Shown here: piece after piece, positions 45,993 through 53,021 of the stretch
Numbering within the stretch: the stretch's first letter is position 1
Layout of the letters: every line of letters begins with the position of its first letter
DNA from: Chryseobacterium sp. BGARF1
GTDB taxonomy: Bacteria > Bacteroidota > Bacteroidia > Flavobacteriales > Weeksellaceae
Reading direction: 5' to 3'
DNA: 59,287 bases
Assembly (NCBI RefSeq): GCF_001677955.1
Contig: NZ_LELA01000005.1
Span: 1-59,287 of the forward strand
The notes under the pieces: generated by a model
What the model was told of the DNA's origin: nothing
Databases searched by the model: none
The model's input: only the letters and a program-made list of their open reading frames with translations
Program-made: the position numbers and the translations under genes

Positions 45993-48134
45993 TTATTTTT
46001 TTAAATACAAATCAAAATAATCGGTCACTTTTTGCATCAAATGTACTCTGTCTTTCCCAACCACATTATGCGGATGTCCCGGATAAACAAAATAATCCAT
46101 CTGAACTCCGTGATCTACTGCAGACTTGATAAATTTCATTGAATGTTGCCAAACTACCACATCATCCTGCGCTCCATGAATCATTAATAATTTACCTTGT
46201 AAGTTCTGAACTTTATCCAATAGATTCGAAGTAGCATAACCTTGAGGATTTTCCTGTGGAGTATCCATATATCTTTCACCGTACATGATCTCGTACATGC
46301 TCCAGTCAATCACAGGACCACCTGCAACACCTACTTTGAAAACATCAGGCTTGCGAAGCATAAAACTTGTTGTCATAAATCCACCAAAACTCCATCCGTG
46401 AATTCCCATTCTTTCGGAATCTACATAAGGAAGTGATTTCAGATAATTAACGCCTTTCATTTGATCTTCCATCTCTGTCGTTCCTAAGTTTCTAAAAACA
46501 GCCTGCTCAAATTTAAGCCCACGGTTTGAAGAACCTCTTCCATCCATTGTGAAAATAATGTATCCGTTTTGAGCCATATATTCATACCAAAGATTTCCTG
46601 AAGCAGGGAAAGTATTGGTTACAAGCTGCAAATGCGGACCGTTGTACAAATAAACAATGGCAGGATATTTCTTATTTGGGTCGAAATTGGTTGGAAGAAT
46701 GACTTTTCCATATAAGATTGTTCCGTCATCTGCTTTCAGATTAATATTTTTAATTTCCGGACGGTCATAGTTTTTCAACGGGTTGTCGGATTTCAAAAGA
46801 TTAGTCGCCTTTAAAGTCGTTGTGTTAAGAATATCTGCAACTCTAGGTGTCGTTGCATTGCTGTAAGTATCATATAAATAATTACCATCGCTGCTCAAAA
46901 CTCCTGAATGCACTCCTTCTGCGTTGTCCATTCTCTGGGTTTTGAACGTATTCCAGTTGATTCTGTACAGATGTTTTTCGGTAGGATTATCTTGGGTAGA
47001 AACATAATAAATTTCTTTTTTCTTTTCGTTAAACCCTAAAATATCGGTAACCAACCAATCGCCTTTTGTAATTTGAGCAATGAGTCCTTTTTCTAAACTG
47101 TAGTGGAACAAATGATTATACCCTGATCTCTGACTTTGCCAGATGAAATCTGTATTTGAATTCGGGAAAAACGTCAACGGATGCTGTGGTTCAACATATT
47201 TATCACTCGTTTCTTCGAACAATGTATTGATGAAGTTTCCTGTAACAGCATCATATTTATTCATTTTTAAATGATTCTGACCTCTGTTTAAAACCCCAAC
47301 GAAAATAAATTTAGAATCCGGGCTCCAGGTAACTGCTGTTAAATACTGATCTTTTTCACCTTCTACTTTAAGAAAAGTGGTAGACTGGTTTTTAATATTA
47401 TAAACTCCCAATGTCACTTCATGAGAAGTTTTTCCAGCCATCGGATATTTAATATTGGTATTCACTGCCGGAGTTACAGACCAGTCAATTACAGGATAAT
47501 CTGCAACCATGGTCTGATCCATTCTGTAAAACGCTACATTTTCAGAATTGGGAGACGGAAAAATTCCTGTGTCAATTCCAAATTCGTTTCTGTGAACATT
47601 AGAAGCTCCATTCAAAATATTTTCGTTAGAATCATTCGTTATCGCAACTTCTTTTCCGTTTTTATTGATGAATAGGTTATTGTTTTTTGTATAAACCAAA
47701 GTCTGATTATCTGCCAACGTTTTTACATTAGAAGGATTATCTCCTAAAGTTACCGAACGCTTTACTTTCCAATCACTACCCGATTTTTCTAACCAATACA
47801 TTTGATTATTAGCTGTCAAATAAGCTTCAGAATTGGTGATAAATTTTACAGGAGGAAGACCTTTCAACTTTTTATCTGCAAAATTTTTGTTCAATTGAGA
47901 TAAAGAGATTAAAGTATCCTGCTTATTCGTTTTAATATCCGTAGTCAAATATCCGCCTTTTACCGCCTGAATATAAGATTTACTGTCGCTTGACCATGAA
48001 AATTGCGAGATATTTTTTACCGCAAGATTAGTTCTCATCCCGTTTACAGCTTCCGCCATGGTAAATTTCTGGGTTTGTGCAAAAGCTGTTCCACCCAAAA
48101 CAACCATCAATAAAGAAAATTTATATAATTTCAT
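45993..48134 (-). CDS. Secreted S9 prolyl oligopeptidase (DPP-IV-type)
   Basis: A 713-aa protein with a signal peptide (to about residue 19, GTAFAQ), an N-terminal beta-propeller (DPPIV_N) and a C-terminal alpha/beta hydrolase domain with Ser in HGWSFGGFMTTS, Asp in HGAQDDVVVW and His in YPGHPHNV. DPP-IV enzymes cut Xaa-Pro dipeptides from peptide N-termini in the periplasm. The propeller's Glu pair may be in RNEFGIDTG. Monocistronic. Confidence 0.92.
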   Translation of the reverse strand: MKLYKFSLLMVVLGGTAFAQTQKFTMAEAVNGMRTNLAVKNISQFSWSSDSKSYIQAVKGGYLTTDIKTNKQDTLISLSQLNKNFADKKLKGLPPVKFITNSEAYLTANNQMYWLEKSGSDWKVKRSVTLGDNPSNVKTLADNQTLVYTKNNNLFINKNGKEVAITNDSNENILNGASNVHRNEFGIDTGIFPSPNSENVAFYRMDQTMVADYPVIDWSVTPAVNTNIKYPMAGKTSHEVTLGVYNIKNQSTTFLKVEGEKDQYLTAVTWSPDSKFIFVGVLNRGQNHLKMNKYDAVTGNFINTLFEETSDKYVEPQHPLTFFPNSNTDFIWQSQRSGYNHLFHYSLEKGLIAQITKGDWLVTDILGFNEKKKEIYYVSTQDNPTEKHLYRINWNTFKTQRMDNAEGVHSGVLSSDGNYLYDTYSNATTPRVADILNTTTLKATNLLKSDNPLKNYDRPEIKNINLKADDGTILYGKVILPTNFDPNKKYPAIVYLYNGPHLQLVTNTFPASGNLWYEYMAQNGYIIFTMDGRGSSNRGLKFEQAVFRNLGTTEMEDQMKGVNYLKSLPYVDSERMGIHGWSFGGFMTTSFMLRKPDVFKVGVAGGPVIDWSMYEIMYGERYMDTPQENPQGYATSNLLDKVQNLQGKLLMIHGAQDDVVVWQHSMKFIKSAVDHGVQMDYFVYPGHPHNVVGKDRVHLMQKVTDYFDLYLKK

Positions 48135-48300
48135 TGTATAAAATTGAATCCGTCAAAAATAAGAAATAAAAACCACCCGTTAAGAAATGTTAAAATAAAA
48201 AGATTGTGAAAATGCATTTTAAACTTTAAAAAGAATTATACATTATAATTTGAAAAGTTCCTGAATAATATCATTTTACTGTTCTCAATCTACAAATTGT

Positions 48301-48308
48301 TATCTTTG
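48301..48308 (+). promoter_or_regulatory. Candidate -7 box of deoD
   Basis: TATCTTTG matches TAnnTTTG and lies 21 bp before the deoD ATG. No clear -33 TTG is seen in the 195-bp divergent gap. Confidence 0.45.
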
Positions 48309-48329
48309 TAAAAAATTTAAAACAAAAAT

Positions 48330-49040
48330 ATGAGCGTACACATCAGTGCAAAAAAGGGAGAGATCGCCAAAGTTGTTTTGCAACCGGGAGATCCGCTTCG
48401 TGCAAAATATATAGCAGAAAATTTTCTTGAAAACGCAAAATTAGTAAGCCAAACAAGAGGTATTTTTTATTATACCGGAACTTACAAAGGAAAAGAAATC
48501 TCTGTAGGAGCAAGTGGAATGGGTTTCCCAAGTATCGGAATTTATTCTTTCGAGCTGTACACAGAATATGAAGTTGATACGATCATCAGAATCGGAACTT
48601 GCGGCGGATATTCGAGTGATGTGAAATTATTCGATATTTTAAATGTAGAAAATGCAGCCAGCGAAAGCACGTATGCAAAATATGCTTGGGGATTTGAAGA
48701 AGAGATTTTTTCTCACCAGGGAAACATTTATGATATCATCAACGAAACAGCTGAAGAATTAGGGTTAAAAGCTAAAGCAACCAACATTCACAGCAGTGAT
48801 ATTTTTTACAGAAAAGATCCTGCAACTCCTGCAATTGCTACAAAATACAATTGTCCTGCAGTAGAAATGGAGGCTTTTGGATTGTTTGCCAATGCCAAAC
48901 ATTTAGGTAAAAATGCAGCGACTATTCTTACGGTTTCTGATATTATTCCAACCCAGGAATTTATTTCAGCAGACGAAAGAGAGACCGCTTTGAAACCAAT
49001 GATCGAATTGGCTTTAGAAGCTGCTTTGAAAGTAATTTAA
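48330..49040 (+). CDS. deoD: Purine nucleoside phosphorylase
   Basis: Cleaves purine (deoxy)ribonucleosides with phosphate in salvage. The 236 aa have VVLQPGDPLRAKYIAE, the family signature GMGFPSIGIYSFEL, RIGTCGGYSSD and VEMEAFGLF with the ribose-binding Met-Glu pair, as in hexameric DeoD. The purine-binding Asp is in TVSDIIPT. Terminates at a hairpin shared with tatD on the other strand. Confidence 0.95.
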   Translation: MSVHISAKKGEIAKVVLQPGDPLRAKYIAENFLENAKLVSQTRGIFYYTGTYKGKEISVGASGMGFPSIGIYSFELYTEYEVDTIIRIGTCGGYSSDVKLFDILNVENAASESTYAKYAWGFEEEIFSHQGNIYDIINETAEELGLKAKATNIHSSDIFYRKDPATPAIATKYNCPAVEMEAFGLFANAKHLGKNAATILTVSDIIPTQEFISADERETALKPMIELALEAALKVI

Positions 49041-49059
49041 TAAAAATCAGTTGATCAAT

Positions 49060-49094
49060 AAAAAGAGCTTTACTTTGTGAGTAGAGCTCTTTTT
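49060..49094. terminator. Bidirectional terminator between deoD and tatD
   Basis: Arms 49060-49074 and 49080-49094 pair over 15 bp with one wobble around TTGTG, with A and T runs at the ends. It overlaps the end of tatD. Confidence 0.85.
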
Positions 49095-49879
49095 TATATT
49101 CTGAAAAAATTTCTGGCGACTTCTGTAGTTTCATCGGCAACTTCAGAAATATTTATTTTTTTGAGATGTGCGATTGTCTGTGCTACATAAGGCAAAAATG
49201 ACGGTTCATTTCTGCGGTTTTGCATTCTCGGTATATTTTTCGGAAGCATAAAAGGCGCATCGGTTTCAATCATCATTCTATCGAGTGGAACATATTTGAT
49301 GACTTCTTCCAAATGTTTAAATCTGTTTGTATCACTTATGGCTCCGGTGAATCCTAAATAAAATCCTTTATCCAGATAAATTTTCGCCTCTTCTAAAGTT
49401 CCCGTAAAACAATGAACCACTGCTTTCGGAAGTTTTGATAAATATTCGTCTGTGATTTCGTTGAATCTTTTGAAAGCGGCTCTTTCATGAAGAAAAAGAG
49501 GTTTGTTAATTTCAATTGATAATTCTAGTTGAGCGCGATAACATTTTTCCTGAATGGGTCTTGGTGAAAAATCTCTGTCAAAATCTAATCCACATTCTCC
49601 AACCGAAACGACATGATCTTGCTTTAAAAGTTTTCTTAATTCATTAATACTTTCGTTGTTGAAAGATTTTGCATCGTGCGGATGAATTCCTGCTGTAGAA
49701 AATAAAATTTCGGGATAATCTTTTGCGATTTCCGCTGACTCTTTGCTTCCACGGACGCTCGTTCCAGTAAGAATCATTTGTTCAACTCCATTGTCGAGAG
49801 CTCGGTTGATGATTTCTTCTTGCTCATTGTAAAATTGTTTATTGGTCAGATTGATGCCAATATCGATAAATATGTTCAT
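49094..49879 (-). CDS. tatD: TatD family metal-dependent nuclease
   Basis: A 261-aa TIM-barrel amidohydrolase-type nuclease: metal ligands in the opening FIDIGINLTNKQF (HxH replaced by D-x-G-x-N), STAGIHPHDAK, SVGECGLDFDRD, FLHERAAF, VHCFTGTLEEA and METDAPFMLP. Known TatD proteins act as 3'-5' exonucleases on DNA or RNA. The opening motif differs from the usual DxHxH, so catalysis may be altered. Its ATG overlaps the stop of the 106-aa gene by 4 bp, placing it at the end of the tRNA-containing operon. Confidence 0.88.
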   Translation of the reverse strand: MNIFIDIGINLTNKQFYNEQEEIINRALDNGVEQMILTGTSVRGSKESAEIAKDYPEILFSTAGIHPHDAKSFNNESINELRKLLKQDHVVSVGECGLDFDRDFSPRPIQEKCYRAQLELSIEINKPLFLHERAAFKRFNEITDEYLSKLPKAVVHCFTGTLEEAKIYLDKGFYLGFTGAISDTNRFKHLEEVIKYVPLDRMMIETDAPFMLPKNIPRMQNRRNEPSFLPYVAQTIAHLKKINISEVADETTEVARNFFRI

Positions 49880-50196
49880 TTTTTGTTTGTTTTATTATTT
49901 ATTAAAAAATATCTCGTTACATGTGCTCTGTTGATTGAGCTTTTGAAGGCTTTTTCAGAATAGAAACTTCTGTAATCAGAATCAGTTGTTCCGTTGATTT
50001 CTCTTGTGATTTTAACCCAGATTAATTTGTGTCTTTTTCTCCTTTGCTTAAAAAATTTAATGGTTTCACTAAGCTGGTCTTCGATTTCAGATTTTTCAGT
50101 TCTCCTCCATTTCTTATTGCCATGCTTTTTTAAATAAGGTCCAATCTTACCATATTCGAAGCTTCTGAAAGTTCCTTTATTGTAAATGTTTTTCAT
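49876..50196 (-). CDS. Small basic hypothetical protein
   Basis: A 106-aa, strongly Lys/Arg-rich protein (LKKHGNKKWRRTEKSEIEDQ, FKQRRKRHKLIWVKITREING). The composition suits RNA binding, but this is inference. No family recognised. It lies 20 bp after the sixth tRNA-like sequence and overlaps tatD by 4 bp, so the three are probably one transcript. Confidence 0.6.
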   Translation of the reverse strand: MKNIYNKGTFRSFEYGKIGPYLKKHGNKKWRRTEKSEIEDQLSETIKFFKQRRKRHKLIWVKITREINGTTDSDYRSFYSEKAFKSSINRAHVTRYFLINNKTNKK

Positions 50197-50216
50197 ATTG
50201 ATTTAAATTATAAAAG

Positions 50217-50286
50217 GGAAACAGGCAAGATTTGAACTCGCAATTTCTCGAGGTTTGAGACATTTTTCCATTTAAATTACTGCTTC
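50217..50286 (-). tRNA. tRNA-like gene F (atypical, anticodon position ACC)
   Basis: Minus strand, 5' end at 50286. Acceptor GAAGCAG pairs with CTGTTTC (one wobble); TA at 8-9; D stem ATTT/AAAT with loop AAATGGAA; T arm GCGAG-TTCAAAT-CTTGC. The anticodon stem has only 4 bp (TCTC/GAGA) and the loop AAACCTC lacks U33. Total 70 nt. No encoded CCA. Isolated between two protein genes. It may be a degenerate tRNA or a specialised RNA. Confidence 0.6.
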
Positions 50287-50294
50287 GATATTTT

Positions 50295-52229
50295 TCAGGT
50301 CTCAACTTCTAAAAGACTGAAATATTCTTCCGCTGTAAGCGGTCTTGGAAAGCCTTGCGGAATAATTTCTTTTGTTAATTCACAAATTAATAGATCTCCT
50401 TGCCTTTTAAGACATTTGATGTATGGAATAATATTTTCATGAACTCTAAATGTTGAAGCAATCGCCATTAAAGCATTATCTTTATATTCTTCCTCTATCC
50501 ATAACCAATGTTCTTTTTCTGTAGAGGGGCACCAGCATCTTATGGCATAAGAATATGGTGACGTTCTTCTGGTAAACAATCTAAGTTTTTCATTTTTAAT
50601 CCCGTGAACTTCATAGCGGTTAATCTTTTTAATCAGAACTTTGTTTTTATTTTCGTTATATTTATAATAATTAACTTCAATTTCCGCTTCATTAATTTTC
50701 TCCGCTCCGAGTTTTTCCATTAAATTTTCTACTCCAAAATAACTGAAACAGAAAAGTCTAAAGTTTCTGTTTTTAGCATTAAAAAACTCTTCATATTTCA
50801 TAGGTTCGACTTCGTTCCACAGCTTTTCAATTTTATTTAAAATTTTCGTAAAAAACGGAGTTTCATACCTCTCCCATTCTCTTTCATATTCGCGAGTAAT
50901 AAAGTTCTCAAAATTATGATGTCGCAGTTTTAAAACAGATACCAATTTACTGATATGATAGCTCGGGAAATGAAAAACCTCATAGAAAGGTAGTTTGCAA
51001 ATAATAAATTTATTCTTTGTAACATAAAGATTATCATTGACTTTAAAATAAATATTTTTTGCTTTATGCTCAAATCCTTCATTTTTGTCGTACAAATAAT
51101 GTTCTATTTCTTTTAATGAAGGAAACGTATAATCTTTGTAATTTGATTTTATTCGTTCATCTCCCCATTTCCCAAGATATTCTAAAGTATCAAAATTAGT
51201 TTTATGAGAATATGACACCTTTCCGTTAATCCTTTTTAAATGTCTAAAATCATAGACAACTCCCATATTCATTAATAAATCTCCCACTTCTGTAAGATTC
51301 GGACTGTTTGTTTTAAAAACACAAAAACGATTTTTTACTTTCTCAAGCTTATCTAAGTAACAGGTTTCAAAACCATAATTATTAAAACTTCCGTTTATTT
51401 CTTTCAACTCAGAAAGCTTTGCCCCGCAATTATGCCTGATTATTATATTCCCAGATTTTTCCATGATGTGAAAAACTGCATACGAAGATATAATCAAGTC
51501 AATAGTTCCATTTATTTCCTTAAGTTGAGGAAGAGATAATTTTGTTTTGATAAGTTTCAAATTTCCCTTCATTTTTTTCAGCATCGGAAAGTCGTAGCTG
51601 AACTGAGGTTCTAATTCATCACGGCTTTCTATTTTCAGCAAACCATGAATGAACTCCAGATTAGGGAAGGATGTATTTTTACCATAAATATTAACTTCAC
51701 CATGAATTTCCTGATGTGGAATAATAATATTGTCTCCAAAGATATCTATATTGAAAATTCCTTTTTCTGAAAGACTTTCTACTTCATCCTGATGATTGAC
51801 GGGTATTACTTTTTTTATTTTCGTCAACGCTTTGTTAAATGCTGTAACTAAAGCATTTTTCACAGATATATTTCCACTGATTGTTACCAGATTCTTAAAG
51901 TTGAAATCTACTATACATTTAAAATTTCCATCCACTTTTTCAAGCTGATCCAATACTGCTGTACAATGCATCGTAAGGTTTCCTCCGACTTTTTTGAGTT
52001 TAGGAAACTCTCCATTTTCGGCATCAATGGAAAGGTTCCCTTTTATACTAATAAGATTTGGAAAAGCACAACCCCTTCCGCGTAAAAGTAAATTCCCTTC
52101 AATGACTTCGAAATCAAAAATCATATTATTAGCATAAATTTCTATTGATGTATTATCATCAAAAATATTCTCCGCCAAATCTTTTTCGGAGAATATTTTA
52201 TACTGTTTTATATAATTAATCGTATGCAT
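50295..52229 (-). CDS. Large repeat protein with LRR-like solenoid, tRNA-operon associated
   Basis: A 644-aa cytoplasmic protein. Residues 1-370 are repeats of about 20-24 residues in the style FPNL..I.GNL.I and FPKLKKVGGNLTM, a leucine-rich or beta-solenoid array. The C-terminal 250 residues are different, with a conserved-looking block RRTSPYSYAIRCWCPSTEKEHW and a Cys pair. No signal peptide. The start overlaps the previous gene by 14 bp, and the stop is 8 bp from tRNA F. Function unknown; the position suggests a role linked to the tRNAs. Confidence 0.75.
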   Translation of the reverse strand: MHTINYIKQYKIFSEKDLAENIFDDNTSIEIYANNMIFDFEVIEGNLLLRGRGCAFPNLISIKGNLSIDAENGEFPKLKKVGGNLTMHCTAVLDQLEKVDGNFKCIVDFNFKNLVTISGNISVKNALVTAFNKALTKIKKVIPVNHQDEVESLSEKGIFNIDIFGDNIIIPHQEIHGEVNIYGKNTSFPNLEFIHGLLKIESRDELEPQFSYDFPMLKKMKGNLKLIKTKLSLPQLKEINGTIDLIISSYAVFHIMEKSGNIIIRHNCGAKLSELKEINGSFNNYGFETCYLDKLEKVKNRFCVFKTNSPNLTEVGDLLMNMGVVYDFRHLKRINGKVSYSHKTNFDTLEYLGKWGDERIKSNYKDYTFPSLKEIEHYLYDKNEGFEHKAKNIYFKVNDNLYVTKNKFIICKLPFYEVFHFPSYHISKLVSVLKLRHHNFENFITREYEREWERYETPFFTKILNKIEKLWNEVEPMKYEEFFNAKNRNFRLFCFSYFGVENLMEKLGAEKINEAEIEVNYYKYNENKNKVLIKKINRYEVHGIKNEKLRLFTRRTSPYSYAIRCWCPSTEKEHWLWIEEEYKDNALMAIASTFRVHENIIPYIKCLKRQGDLLICELTKEIIPQGFPRPLTAEEYFSLLEVET

Positions 52230-52602
52230 TTTCTATCGTTTGTGTTATCGGATTATATTCCTGCTGAATATATTTTATGAAATATTCACTGTCTATTTGA
52301 AGCGTTTCATGTTCATTATGTGTTATAAAGCCGTTTTCTGAAATAAAGAATGTTTCTGTTGTTCCTTTTTTATCCAAAACTTCATAGTTCAAAGTCCTTA
52401 AAACATGTGGATTTCCTGTTTTCTCAAGAAAATATTCTTTTTTCTCCTTATCCTTTACAGTATTTTTTTCTTCTTTAAAAAAAATAATATCTTGCTGTAC
52501 TTTGCATTCTTTTTCCACAGAAATTCTTACATGCCCTTTTACAGATAAGAAAATCTGAGGCTTATTTATAATTTTGAAAAAATTTAATATTTTTTTTAAC
52601 AT
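52216..52602 (-). CDS. Hypothetical protein between the tRNA array and the repeat protein
   Basis: A 128-aa charged protein (MLKKILNFFKIINKPQIFLSV, then HVRISVEKECKVQQDIIFFKE). I start at 52602, since the longer reading from 52680 would run through tRNA A. It begins 22 bp after the 3' end of tRNA A and overlaps the next gene by 14 bp, which argues that the protein genes and tRNAs share a transcript. No family recognised. Confidence 0.65.
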   Translation of the reverse strand: MLKKILNFFKIINKPQIFLSVKGHVRISVEKECKVQQDIIFFKEEKNTVKDKEKKEYFLEKTGNPHVLRTLNYEVLDKKGTTETFFISENGFITHNEHETLQIDSEYFIKYIQQEYNPITQTIENAYD

Positions 52603-52623
52603 GACATAATATTTATTTAAAAC

Positions 52624-52696
52624 AAAAGAAGGTCGGGATTGAACCGACAACTTATTCCTGATAGAATACCATTTTTCCAAATTAAACTACTTCTTT
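52624..52696 (-). tRNA. tRNA-like gene A (atypical, anticodon position AUC)
   Basis: Minus strand, 5' end 52696. Acceptor AAAGAAG/CTTCTTT perfect; TA at 8-9; D stem GTTT/AAAT with GG in the loop; T arm GTCGG-TTCAATC-CCGAC perfect. The best anticodon hairpin is TATTC-TATCAG-GAATA, 5 bp with a 6-nt loop instead of 7. By position the anticodon reads ATC. No encoded CCA. Last of five tandem tRNAs. Confidence 0.68.
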
Positions 52697-52705
52697 TATT
52701 TTTTG

Positions 52706-52779
52706 GGAGTACAGCGGGAGTCGAACCCGCAACCTCTAATCAGTGAAGTCAGTGTTCTTCCAATTAGAACTATGTACTC
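52706..52779 (-). tRNA. tRNA-like gene B (anticodon position CAC, imperfect anticodon stem)
   Basis: Minus strand, 5' end 52779. Acceptor GAGTACA/TGTACTC perfect; TA; D stem GTTC/GAAC; T arm GCGGG-TTCGACT-CCCGC perfect; segment lengths canonical (74 nt). The anticodon arm CTGAC-TTCACTG-ATTAG has a C-A mismatch at 31-39 and a G-T pair. The anticodon would be CAC (Val), with U at 37 rather than a purine. Not a standard bacterial tRNA-Val. Confidence 0.72.
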
Positions 52780-52783
52780 CTTT

Positions 52784-52855
52784 CGAAACGCATGGGACTT
52801 GAACCCACAACCTCTGACTTGGAGGGTCAGCGCTCTTCCTTTGAGCTAACGTTTC
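52784..52855 (-). tRNA. tRNA-Gly-like gene C (TCC) with C at position 33
   Basis: Minus strand, 5' end 52855. Acceptor GAAACGT/GCGTTTC (one wobble), D stem GCTC/GAGC with GG in the loop, anticodon stem CTGAC/GTCAG perfect, variable AGGTT, T arm GTGGG-TTCAAGT-CCCAT. Loop CCTCCAA gives anticodon TCC (Gly), but U33, which is nearly universal, is replaced by C. No encoded CCA. Confidence 0.82.
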
Positions 52856-52861
52856 TGTTTG

Positions 52862-52931
52862 GGAGATAAGCAGGAATCGAACCTGCAACTCATCTTAGCA
52901 GGATGTATTTTTCCTTTTAAACTATTATCTC
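52862..52931 (-). tRNA. tRNA-like gene D (anticodon position GCT, short anticodon stem)
   Basis: Minus strand, 5' end 52931. Acceptor GAGATAA/TTATCTC perfect, with an optional extra G-C pair; D stem GTTT/AAAT; T arm GCAGG-TTCGATT-CCTGC perfect. The anticodon stem has 4 bp (CATC/GATG) with loop CTGCTAA, so the anticodon is GCT (Ser). Yet the variable region is only 4 nt, whereas bacterial tRNA-Ser needs a long variable arm. Total 70 nt. Confidence 0.74.
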
Positions 52932-52938
52932 CGTTTTG

Positions 52939-53012
52939 GAAAGCGTGTGGGACTCGAACCCACGACCTCCGCCGTGATATGGCGGCATTCTTCGCTGCTG
53001 AACTAACGCTTC
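52939..53012 (-). tRNA. tRNA-Asp-like gene E with A34 (anticodon ATC)
   Basis: Minus strand, 5' end 53012 (or 53013 with an extra G). Strong likeness to bacterial tRNA-Asp: TA-GTTC-loop-GAAT, anticodon stem CCGCC/GGCGG, variable AGGTC, T arm GTGGG-TTCGAGT-CCCAC. The loop is ATATCAC instead of CTGTCAC, giving anticodon AUC with A at the wobble position, and the D loop lacks the GG pair (AGCAGCGAA). It starts 9 bp after the SDR stop. No encoded CCA. Confidence 0.82.
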
Positions 53013-53021
53013 CTTTATATT

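Noticed and set aside
52603..52680. Longer N-terminus of the 128-aa protein
   Set aside because: It would translate through tRNA A; the ATG at 52602 fits the spacing after the tRNA.
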